This document shows, one piece after another, positions 6,953 to 14,260 of a stretch of DNA of 64,000 nucleotides; positions within the stretch are counted from its first letter, which is position 1, and the number at the start of each line of letters is the position of its first letter. A model generated the notes under the pieces. The model searched no databases. It saw nothing but the letters and a program-made list of their open reading frames with translations, and had not been told where the DNA came from. Source of the DNA: CAYRQP01 sp964426545 (GTDB taxonomy: Bacteria > Fermentibacterota > Fermentibacteria > Fermentibacterales > JCC-6); the NCBI GenBank assembly GCA_964426545.1, contig CAYRQP010000007.1, forward strand, positions 1 through 64,000. The letters run 5' to 3'. Made by a program: the position numbers and the translations under genes.

Positions 6953-8080
6953 TTGTTTGAAGGGCTGACATACGGCGTAACACTCGGACTTGCCACGGGA
7001 GTTTCGTGCCTTGCTTCATGCGGTCCTGTTTATGCAGCCTACCTGCTTGGTGAAAAGCGAAGGGGTATGCAGGCTCTCTGGGTTATCCTGCTTCTGAATG
7101 CAGGCCGTTTCATAGCATATACACTTTTTGGTTCCCTGTTCGGAGCCCTGGGCGACTCACTACCGGCTACAATAAGAACTCCGGTTGCATATTCCGGCTA
7201 TATTCTTTTCTCGGTTTATATGTTCACTTCGGTAATTCGCACATCGAAGAGTTGCACAGGTTGCCACACAGGTAAATTCCTGAACATTACGAAGAGCCCG
7301 TTTCTTCTGGGCATTCTGACGGGCTTCTCAATATGTCCTGCATTCTGGATTGCCCTGACAAGTGCATTCGAGTCGAGCGGACCCCTCAGCGGGATGATGC
7401 TCTTTGCCGGATTCTTCGTAGGCACAACAGTATATATGCTGCCGTTTGCTCTTTTCGGACTTCTCACCACAAAGGACTGGATTACAAAAGGAGCGAGGAT
7501 AATAGGAATGATAGTGGCAGTGTATTTCGGTGCGCTCGGTATTCATGGATTGGCTGAGTACATAATATCTGAACCCATGGATTCGATAAGCGTGGATACC
7601 GACGATGGACACGGGCATGAATCAGCAATTTCGATATTCTCAGTAAGGGAAGCCGACACGCTTTTTGTCATATCGTTTCCGGATGATCCGCTTGACAGGG
7701 GAGCTGACCTGGCGGCATATCTGCCCGGTGACAGTTTTCCCGTCATAGCGCATCTGCCAACAGATTCAACCGCGTGGAAGACTGTTATTGATAGAATTCC
7801 CGAACTTGCCCCGTTGATAGCACCGTACTGGGTGGATTCCCGCTCCGAAGCGGAGACATCACCCTGGCAGGATAGTCTGATTGAAAAAATTACATTTTCG
7901 AGAATACGTATTTTTGCCATAGAATATGAACCGTATTGTGAGGACAGGGCGATAGCAGTGAAGTCATACCTTGAGAGATACAGTTTTCGGGTCGAACCGG
8001 ATTCAGGCTTTAGTTTTCTGATGCTGAATACGCTTGGGTGTGCTCCAGTGGATTGTGGCACCTGTCCGATAGCACCATGA
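6953..8080 (+). CDS. DsbD/TauE-SafE-like membrane protein with exported C-terminal domain
   Basis: A 375-residue protein, TTG start six bases after GGAGGGA. Residues 1-205 hold about six membrane helices of the COG2836/CcdA-DsbD type, with Cys pairs in GVSCLASCGP (C19, C23) and SICPAF (C128), as used for moving reducing equivalents across membranes; residues 208-375 form a soluble domain that starts with His-rich DDGHGHES and ends CAPVDCGTCPIAP. A loop contains CTGCH (101-105). It closes the run of exported ferredoxin genes and is a plausible electron source for them. Sulfite export is an alternative family annotation that the sequence does not favour. Confidence 0.75.
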   Translation: MFEGLTYGVTLGLATGVSCLASCGPVYAAYLLGEKRRGMQALWVILLLNAGRFIAYTLFGSLFGALGDSLPATIRTPVAYSGYILFSVYMFTSVIRTSKSCTGCHTGKFLNITKSPFLLGILTGFSICPAFWIALTSAFESSGPLSGMMLFAGFFVGTTVYMLPFALFGLLTTKDWITKGARIIGMIVAVYFGALGIHGLAEYIISEPMDSISVDTDDGHGHESAISIFSVREADTLFVISFPDDPLDRGADLAAYLPGDSFPVIAHLPTDSTAWKTVIDRIPELAPLIAPYWVDSRSEAETSPWQDSLIEKITFSRIRIFAIEYEPYCEDRAIAVKSYLERYSFRVEPDSGFSFLMLNTLGCAPVDCGTCPIAP

Positions 8081-8109
8081 ATATTGTAAGTAATACAGAA
8101 AGGTTGAAA

Positions 8110-9312
8110 ATGCCGAATAAAGCAGAAAGCGGATATTCAGGGCCAAAGGTAAAATCAGACTGTCTTGTCAGTTTTGAAAAAAGCGAAAGCGATTTGACCA
8201 TAGAAATAGAAAGTTCAGCAGACAGTTCTGTCATTGAAGATACCGTCAGACAGACGGCTCAGCGGATGGGTGTACAAAACGGTAAAGTAGATGTAATCGA
8301 CTGTGGGGCACCTTCGTTTGCAGTCGCAGCCCGCTTCGAAGCATCTGTCATGAAAGTACTCGGAGACGAATTCAATCCGCTTCCACCGGCTTTAGACATA
8401 ACAGAGTCAGCAAAAGACCGACCGCGGCGCTCAAGGCTTTATGTTCCGGGAAACAGACCGCGGTTTATCGAAAAAGCCCTTTCATCGGGAGCTGACGGGA
8501 TAATTCTCGACCTCGAAGACAGTATTGCCCCGTCTCGTAAACTGGAAGCGCGCATAATGGTCGCTCATGCCCTTGCCAATCTCGATTTTGGAGACATGGA
8601 AGTGATGGTTCGGATAAATCAGGGAGAACTCGCAATCGATGACATAAGGTGGATTGTTCCCCAAAAGGTTCAACACATGCTCCTGCCAAAAGTAGAGACA
8701 GGAGTCGAAGTGGAGTGTATCCGTGACATGTGCCAAAAAATGGCAGAACTTTCGGGGAGAAAATCAGCAGTTTGGTTAATGCCTATAATAGAAAGTCCGC
8801 TTGGAGTCTTCAATGCGCTTGAAATAGCAACAGCAGTTTCCGAGTCATGTGCACTTACTCTCGGACTTCAAGACCTGTCGGCAGAAATGGGTGTAGTTCC
8901 CACCGTTGAAGGGACTGAGAGTTTTACTGCGAGAAGTCTGATAATTCTTGCTGCAAGAGCTGCCGAACTACAACCCATCGATACGGTCTATGCGGATGTG
9001 AAAAATTTCGAAGGACTGAAGGAATCTGTCAGGCGGGCAAAAGCGCTGGGCTTCATAGGTAAAGGATGCATACATCCGATGCAGGTGCCTGTTATCAACG
9101 ATGGTTTTCTTCCGGGAATGCCATCTGTCGAAAAAGCAATGAAGATTGTGCTTGCCATGGAGGATGCAGAAAAAAGGGGGCTTGGTGCCGTGGCAGTGGG
9201 CTCCAAAATGGTCGACGCACCCGTTGCAAGGCAGTCGCAAACACTTGTCGACAATGCTGTAAATCTCGGACTGATATCAGAAAACTGGCGTGAAGAAAAA
9301 GCACAGGAATAA
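8110..9312 (+). CDS. Citrate lyase-like CitD-CitE fusion
   Basis: The C-terminal ~300 residues are a citrate lyase beta-subunit/HpcH aldolase-type TIM barrel, with RSRLYVPGNRPRFIEKAL, DGIILDLEDSIAP, MPIIESPLGV and LGLQDLSAEMG supplying the metal and acyl-CoA sites. The first ~90 residues resemble the citrate lyase acyl carrier CitD (VKSDCLVSF..., DLTIEIESSA..., APSFAVAARFEAS), normally a separate protein. The Ser carrying the prosthetic group in CitD aligns with Lys, with Ser at the next position. No CitF, CitC, CitG or CitX is present here. ATG 8110 has a GAAAGG ribosome site; ATG 8077, overlapping the upstream stop, is an in-frame alternative. Confidence 0.8.
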   Translation: MPNKAESGYSGPKVKSDCLVSFEKSESDLTIEIESSADSSVIEDTVRQTAQRMGVQNGKVDVIDCGAPSFAVAARFEASVMKVLGDEFNPLPPALDITESAKDRPRRSRLYVPGNRPRFIEKALSSGADGIILDLEDSIAPSRKLEARIMVAHALANLDFGDMEVMVRINQGELAIDDIRWIVPQKVQHMLLPKVETGVEVECIRDMCQKMAELSGRKSAVWLMPIIESPLGVFNALEIATAVSESCALTLGLQDLSAEMGVVPTVEGTESFTARSLIILAARAAELQPIDTVYADVKNFEGLKESVRRAKALGFIGKGCIHPMQVPVINDGFLPGMPSVEKAMKIVLAMEDAEKRGLGAVAVGSKMVDAPVARQSQTLVDNAVNLGLISENWREEKAQE

Positions 9313-9322
9313 GGGGAAAATA

Positions 9323-9862
9323 ATGGAATGCCCAAAATGCAAAGAAATGATGGAAGAGCGGAAATCGGGGACTGTTGAAATAGACTACTGCTCGGGGTGC
9401 GGGGGAACATGGTTCGATAAAAACGAGTTAAGAAAAGTCCGCAATGCAGAAGATACCGATTTAAGCTGGATGGAATTCGACCTGTGGGTGGACAACGATA
9501 AACTTGTCGTTACAGACAAATCGACAGTATGCCCTTCCTGTGGTGAAGGTATGCCCACAGTCGGGTATGCAGACACCGGAGTGGAAATAGAATACTGCAT
9601 TAAATGTGGCGGTATATGGCTCGATAAGGACGAATTCACAAAAATCATCGATGCCCTTGAAGAGGATCTTCTGACTATGACATCCCGTGAATATCTCGAA
9701 GAAAGCATGCGGGAAGTGCGCGATCTATTTACAGAGCAGGGAGAACTCAAGAAAAACCTAAGTCACCTGAAGATTGTCTTGAAACTCATGGAGTACCGAA
9801 TCCTCGCTGAGCATCACACTATTGCAAAACTGCTGGAGAACTTTACAAGCCCGTTTGGATAG
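9323..9862 (+). CDS. Double TFIIB-type zinc-ribbon protein
   Basis: A 179-residue cytoplasmic protein with two zinc-ribbon modules of the zf-TFIIB family: CPKC...CSGCGGTWFDKNEL near residues 3-38 and CPSC...CIKCGGIWLDKDEF near 71-112. The C-terminal third is helical and charged (EYLEESMREVRDLFTEQGELKK). ATG follows AAGGGG with a six-base gap, 10 bases after the aldolase stop, so it is likely the last gene of that operon. Function unknown. Confidence 0.8.
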   Translation: MECPKCKEMMEERKSGTVEIDYCSGCGGTWFDKNELRKVRNAEDTDLSWMEFDLWVDNDKLVVTDKSTVCPSCGEGMPTVGYADTGVEIEYCIKCGGIWLDKDEFTKIIDALEEDLLTMTSREYLEESMREVRDLFTEQGELKKNLSHLKIVLKLMEYRILAEHHTIAKLLENFTSPFG

Positions 9863-9903
9863 ACGCAAATCCCGGCAGGTTATGCACACCCCTGGGTAAG
9901 ACT

Positions 9904-11610
9904 TTATTCAGTATTTCCCTTCATGTTTGCCAGAAGATCACCCGCAATGGGCAGCAGTATAACCAGCAGCCATCCGAAAAGAAATTCCTGACTCCGCAGC
10001 CCAAAGTTGCCGTAAGGAGTGTGTCTTGCCATAATGTCGGTGTAAATCATCCAGATAATGCTCATTGGAATAAGCCAACGGATACAGATATTCCACCATT
10101 GCCCTATCTGCAGATTTGAGTTTACATTGATGTATTTCCGCTGCTTCTCTGCACCTACTCCCCAGCCGATAATGAGAATTTCCCCAAGCACGACAAGTGT
10201 AAGTCCGTAACTGTTCATGAAATGGTCGGCGATGTCGAGAATGTGAATTCCCATACCCGTCAGCATCGGCAGCCCAAGTATGAATGCTGCTCCCGCAACT
10301 ATGAGATTAGACCTTTTGTGGGACATTTTCCACTTGTCCTTGACAGAAGCAGTCGCAGCTTCGAGAAGGCTGAAGGCGGAGTCAATTGCAAGGGTCAGGA
10401 GCATGAGAAAGAAGAGTACCCCGAATATTCTTGCACCCGGAAGTGAAGAAATAATGTGCGGATATGTGACAAAAGCAAGCCCGGGTCCTGATTGAACCAC
10501 TTCTAAAACAGGAACGCCAAGTTTATCCGCCTGATGCCCGAGGGCGGAGAATACGGCAAGACCCCCGAAAAATGCTGTCATGGCATCCGCCACACCAATT
10601 ATCATTGCATTGCCCGCTATATTGGTCTTCTTTGGAAGGAAACTTCCGTATGCGATCATGATGGCAAAACCGACGCTGAGACTAAAAAACACCTGTGAAA
10701 TTGCCGCAAGCCACAATTCAGCATTCATGAGTTTAGACCAGACAGGCGTTAGATAGTATTCCAATCCAACCCCCGCTCCCTTGAGGGTGAGACCTCTGAT
10801 AACGAACATCAACAGGAGTCCCCATGGAATGAGTACTGTGAAGTAAACGACCTTGCTTACCGTTTTTGTTCCCCTCCATACAGAAGCAACTATCCATATC
10901 CATGCTAAAGAGAAACCGATGAAAAGCGGCCACTTGAATTTCCCCATATCCCAGGGTTCACTCGTAACCCCCAGAAAGTCATTGAAAAAGTAGTCTCCGG
11001 GAGAACCCATAAATGAATTGGCACCGTCGACAGTGGCAAATCCATAAAGATTACCATCGAAAGCAACCAGAATAGTCCCGTATTTATCTCCATTGTCTGC
11101 GGAAATCAGACCCACCTCATCTCTCACGGGGGAAACGAAATATCTGCCAATCAGAGAATCAGGAATGGAAGTCTGCACTTCCATGTTTTCGAGGCTTGTC
11201 GGAGCTATTGCCAGAGCGGGGTCGACATCCACTGTATCTTCCTGCACCCAGCCGAGAGTGGCAGCTTCATAAGTGTAGTTCACGCACCAGGACATGATAA
11301 TTGCATAGTAGGTAACAATGATGAACCCTACCCCAACTGCGAACCATCCGAACCACTCAAGTCTTTTCGAAATCTTCTTAAAAGCCCCGGGAGCTGCCTG
11401 ATTGTACTTGTGTCCAATGCTGAATTCCAGCATAAGCAAAGGAATACCGGCAAGAAAAAGGCAGATGAAGTAGGCAACAAGGAAAGCACCGCCGCCGTTT
11501 TCATAAGTGACATAAGGGAATCTCCAAATGTTACCGAGTCCTATTGCCGAACCGATTGCTGCAAGGAGAAAAGCAGTTCTGCTGTTCCATGTTTCTCTGA
11601 TTCCAGCCAT
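9904..11610 (-). CDS. Sodium:neurotransmitter symporter (SLC6/NSS) family transporter
   Basis: A 568-residue inner-membrane protein with the NSS signature near the N-terminus (WNSRTAFLLAAIGSAIGLGNIWRFPY, helix 1 with the substrate and Na+ sites), GGAFLVAY in helix 2 and about twelve helices in total. Bacterial members import amino acids with Na+. Residues about 118-226, between helices 3 and 4, form an acidic extracellular loop near 110 residues, much longer than in LeuT. ATG follows AAAGG. It runs opposite to the preceding operon and is the last minus-strand gene of the 11.6-13.9 kb group, separated by about 80 bases. Confidence 0.9.
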   Translation of the reverse strand: MAGIRETWNSRTAFLLAAIGSAIGLGNIWRFPYVTYENGGGAFLVAYFICLFLAGIPLLMLEFSIGHKYNQAAPGAFKKISKRLEWFGWFAVGVGFIIVTYYAIIMSWCVNYTYEAATLGWVQEDTVDVDPALAIAPTSLENMEVQTSIPDSLIGRYFVSPVRDEVGLISADNGDKYGTILVAFDGNLYGFATVDGANSFMGSPGDYFFNDFLGVTSEPWDMGKFKWPLFIGFSLAWIWIVASVWRGTKTVSKVVYFTVLIPWGLLLMFVIRGLTLKGAGVGLEYYLTPVWSKLMNAELWLAAISQVFFSLSVGFAIMIAYGSFLPKKTNIAGNAMIIGVADAMTAFFGGLAVFSALGHQADKLGVPVLEVVQSGPGLAFVTYPHIISSLPGARIFGVLFFLMLLTLAIDSAFSLLEAATASVKDKWKMSHKRSNLIVAGAAFILGLPMLTGMGIHILDIADHFMNSYGLTLVVLGEILIIGWGVGAEKQRKYINVNSNLQIGQWWNICIRWLIPMSIIWMIYTDIMARHTPYGNFGLRSQEFLFGWLLVILLPIAGDLLANMKGNTE

Positions 11611-11692
11611 GATAATCCTTTCAGTCAGTATGACAGCGATTCAAATATCAATGCTTAACTATTTTATGTCGATGCGGAAAATGTCAACCCCA

Positions 11693-13234
11693 TCAGGTTT
11701 TATCTTTGTCTTCCTTTTTCGAGTCCCCGGAAGGAAGTTTATGAGGAGATTCCCGCCGGGTTTCGTGATAGTAGTTGTGACGGCTGAACAGACTCAGGAT
11801 TGCTCCGTAAAAGCAGAAGTATTTGCAGAAGAATCGTGGGAAGAACAGCATGGCAAGAAGCATGAGTACAGCACCGATAAATGAGCCTACAATGAAAAAT
11901 GAGAAAATTGTGTGAAACGGATCAATCTGACAGAACAGAGCAGCCGGATTCATACTGCCAAATACACCTTTGCCGGCAAGAAAGACGGCAATGAAAAACA
12001 GTAGCGTCAGGACATACTTCTGTAGCACCAGATACCTGTGAAATTTACTCGGGAACTTCGGGGGACGGGGAATAGCCAGTTTTCCGAGAAAATCCTGCAA
12101 AACTCCGAAGGGACAGACCCATCCGCAGTAGATTCTGCCGAAGAACAGAGCCCAGACAATCGGAAGAACCAATATGGAAATACCCATACCGCCGAGGAAA
12201 CCTAATTCTCCGGGGAGCAGAAGATACTGCATTGTTCCAAGCGGACAGTAGCACGCCTGAACAAAGAAGCCAAGGATGAGAAAAGAAACCATCTGGATAA
12301 GAAAATGCAGCAGTTTTCTTCTTTTGCGAATCTCCTTTGTTCTTCCACGCACGAAGTGATTAATAAGGGAAGATGCAGCAAGAAGGAGGAAAGTTGCAGC
12401 AAGGACGATTAATGTCCGTCTAATACCTTCACCCGACGGGTTTGCACAACAATCGTCATCTGTGTAATGCGGACAAAGTGGGGAATCAGGGGAAGGGCAG
12501 GCTGTCTCCGGGGTTAACTCAAGAGGGCATCCGTTTGCTCCAGTTTCGAGAGCATAAGCAGAACTATTATCAACGGTTATTACTTCTGTAACTGTCAGGG
12601 CACCTTCAGGGTTATCACAAAAACCGCTGGAATCTGCATCTGAGAAAAAAGTACAGCGCGGGTCATCCTCCGGGCAGGCCTCTTCAGGGGTGAGTTTCAG
12701 CGGACAGGGAGTAAATGTGACTTCGATGTGTTCGGTAATCACTGTATCTGCAACAGTGGAACCACCTGTAACAGTCACGGAAACACTATCTGCTTCTGAG
12801 TGATCGACCTCAGTCAAGATGAATTCTGAATCATCAGCCCCCTGAGATATCTGTTCTTCCGTTGTGTCATCGGATTGAGAAACGACATCTGTATTTTCTA
12901 TTTCCTCGGGGGTGTATTCCGGAATCGTATCAACCGGACCAGCTTCCTGAATCTCAGGAATTTCTTCAGGTAGAGCTGAATCCGGTTCGATAATCTCTTC
13001 GCTGATATCGGCAGTATCGGTTGCAACAGTATCTTCGACAGCAGCAGATACAGTGTCTTCGACTTCAGTTGCAGCAGGCTCGGGATTGTCACAAAGAGCA
13101 TCTCCACCGGTATCAGTGTAGAGAGTACATATAGGATTGTCTTCAGAGCATGCTTCGCTGGGGGTAAGGTCAAGCGGACAGACCGAAAAGGCAGAAAGAG
13201 AGAATGCCAAAAGTAATAATATTACTGCACGCAT
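11693..13234 (-). CDS. NapH-like Fe-S membrane protein with three exported Cys-rich repeats
   Basis: Starting at ATG 13234 (after GAAAGG) gives a 513-residue protein with a signal peptide. Exported repeats at 19-51, 177-209 and 236-266 share CPLxLTPxxAC...D...C...CDNP, resembling calcium-binding thrombospondin-3-like motifs, and are separated by a ~125-residue acidic Thr/Glu linker. Residues 272-485 are a NapH/CcoG/NosR-type membrane core with CYCPLGT (328-334), CGWVCPFG (C370, C374) and CKYFCFYGA (C470, C474), which bind metal or pass electrons in that family. The usual C-terminal ferredoxin motifs are missing, replaced by a basic tail. By context it may connect the quinone pool to exported redox proteins. 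Confidence 0.8.
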   Translation of the reverse strand: MRAVILLLLAFSLSAFSVCPLDLTPSEACSEDNPICTLYTDTGGDALCDNPEPAATEVEDTVSAAVEDTVATDTADISEEIIEPDSALPEEIPEIQEAGPVDTIPEYTPEEIENTDVVSQSDDTTEEQISQGADDSEFILTEVDHSEADSVSVTVTGGSTVADTVITEHIEVTFTPCPLKLTPEEACPEDDPRCTFFSDADSSGFCDNPEGALTVTEVITVDNSSAYALETGANGCPLELTPETACPSPDSPLCPHYTDDDCCANPSGEGIRRTLIVLAATFLLLAASSLINHFVRGRTKEIRKRRKLLHFLIQMVSFLILGFFVQACYCPLGTMQYLLLPGELGFLGGMGISILVLPIVWALFFGRIYCGWVCPFGVLQDFLGKLAIPRPPKFPSKFHRYLVLQKYVLTLLFFIAVFLAGKGVFGSMNPAALFCQIDPFHTIFSFFIVGSFIGAVLMLLAMLFFPRFFCKYFCFYGAILSLFSRHNYYHETRRESPHKLPSGDSKKEDKDKT

Positions 13235-13305
13235 AATGCCTTTCTTTTCCCGAGTATATAGATAAGCCGGCTGTCTGAGCAGCCGGTCTTTCATTCGCAC
13301 AGCTT

Positions 13306-13923
13306 CTAATATGCGGCTTTTATTCTTCCCCATGTAGAATTCTCAAGAGAGAGAGTTCCATTCAGTCTTAGATTAGGAACATCGTAATCCACATAATCAC
13401 CTGATGAAGCTCCATATGCGCCTATTACACGCCGCGAGGTATCGCTGTCCCAATGCCAGGTATACAAAGAGCCTTCTCCTGACTTCCACTCTATTTCAAT
13501 AACGAGATTGTTCTGTCCGTCATACCAGTAAGGCGTATCCAGTGTGATATCGAACCAGTCGTTTGTGTTATCTGCCTGTAGCATACAGGATGGGGAACCG
13601 TCGAAAACAAGGACGCGAGTTCCGGGAGTATAATTATCTTCATATACAACTGTCAGTTCATTGTTCTCCGTGACACCCATATGAATTTTCATATCTTCGA
13701 ATATCCCGACGGGATCACCCCCTACGGCACGAATCCAGGAGAAACTCTCAATAGTAATGTCGCTGTTTATCTCATCTGCAAGCACTACCACCTGGTAGCG
13801 CATGGAAAGTGCTCAATCACCACACCATGGATCGTTGGACGGTAATTCGGGGGTTCCAATCTCAATGGTCTCCGAAAGACACAATCCCACAACGATTGCC
13901 AGCATTAGAATACTTGCTTTCAT
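13306..13923 (-). CDS. Secreted protein with in-frame UGA (candidate selenoprotein, or interrupted gene)
   Basis: Reading from ATG 13923 (AAAGG six bases before) gives a signal peptide MKASILMLAIVVGLCLS, then ETIEIGTPELPSNDPWCGD, then TGA at 13815-13813 (codon 37), then an open frame of 168 codons to 13306. The second part is a beta-rich exported domain (RYQVVVLADEI...) that lacks its own signal peptide, so the two parts make sense only as one protein. The UGA follows C-G-D, giving C34-x-x-U37 if read as selenocysteine, and a hairpin with an AGGU loop sits 19 bases downstream. Otherwise this is a nonsense-mutated gene. It precedes the NapH-like gene by 71 bases, probably one transcript. Confidence 0.65.
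13782..13801 (-). promoter_or_regulatory. SECIS-like hairpin after in-frame UGA
   Basis: On the minus strand GCGCTACC-AGGT-GGTAGTGC forms an eight base-pair stem (one G-U) with a four-base loop AGGU. The loop starts 19 bases after the UGA and has G at its second position. These values fall inside the published bacterial SECIS search model (small loop with an early G, 16-37 bases from UGA). The bulged U of the E. coli fdhF element is absent, and no test of selenocysteine genes is possible in this window. Confidence 0.4.
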
Positions 13924-14054
13924 ATTAATCCTTTCTTTTCAAGTTCGCTAAATTAAATATATGAAGAATGTGAAATAATCAAAATACCCATTATACTCGC
14001 TATCCTTGACATTCATCTTAAAAATCAGATATTTCAAAATCTGCAGGATTTAGT

Positions 14055-14131
14055 GGTCCGGTAGTTCAATCGGCTAGAGCACCGGCCTGTCACGCCGGAA
14101 GTTGCGAGTTCGAGTCTCGTCCGGACCGCCA
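14055..14131 (+). tRNA. tRNA-Asp (anticodon GTC)
   Basis: A complete 77-base cloverleaf: acceptor GGTCCGG/CCGGACC, D arm with AGTTCAATCGGCTAGAGC, anticodon stem CCGGC/GCCGG with loop CTGTCAC (anticodon GTC), T arm GCGAGTTCGAGTCTCGT, discriminator G and encoded CCA. Confidence 0.97.
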
Positions 14132-14137
14132 TTTAAT

Positions 14138-14181
14138 GGGGACAGTCCCTCTTTTTTAACTAAAAGCGACTGTCCCCTTTT
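14138..14181. repeat. GGGGACAGTC palindromic repeat / possible terminator after tRNA-Asp
   Basis: Inverted repeat GGGGACAGTC (14138-14147) and GACTGTCCCC (14168-14177) followed by TTTT, six bases past the tRNA CCA. It would work as a Rho-independent terminator for the tRNA, but its start (TTAATGGGGAC) is shared with the element beside tRNA-Ser, so it is best seen as a member of a repeat family. Confidence 0.75.
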
Positions 14182-14260
14182 CTGTTCCTTATTTCTTTTA
14201 CCGAGAAAATGAGTATAATTATAGATTGTGAATACTATGCAGAATCAGATGAGGAGAAAA

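Noticed and set aside
7543..8061. Minus-strand open frame of 172 codons
   Set aside because: Antisense to the TauE-like gene, which has clear helices and Cys motifs and fits the operon.
6953..8080. Plain sulfite exporter
   Set aside because: Cys pairs, a large soluble C-terminal domain and coupling to exported ferredoxins fit an electron-transfer role better than sulfite export.
11693..13234. NapH of a nitrate reductase
   Set aside because: Only the membrane core is similar; the ferredoxin tail is missing, exported repeats are added, and no napA, napB or napG is nearby.
13306..13803. Separate cytoplasmic 165-residue gene starting at ATG 13803
   Set aside because: It would lack a ribosome site and a signal peptide, while the frame continues upstream through one UGA into a perfect signal peptide with its own ribosome site.
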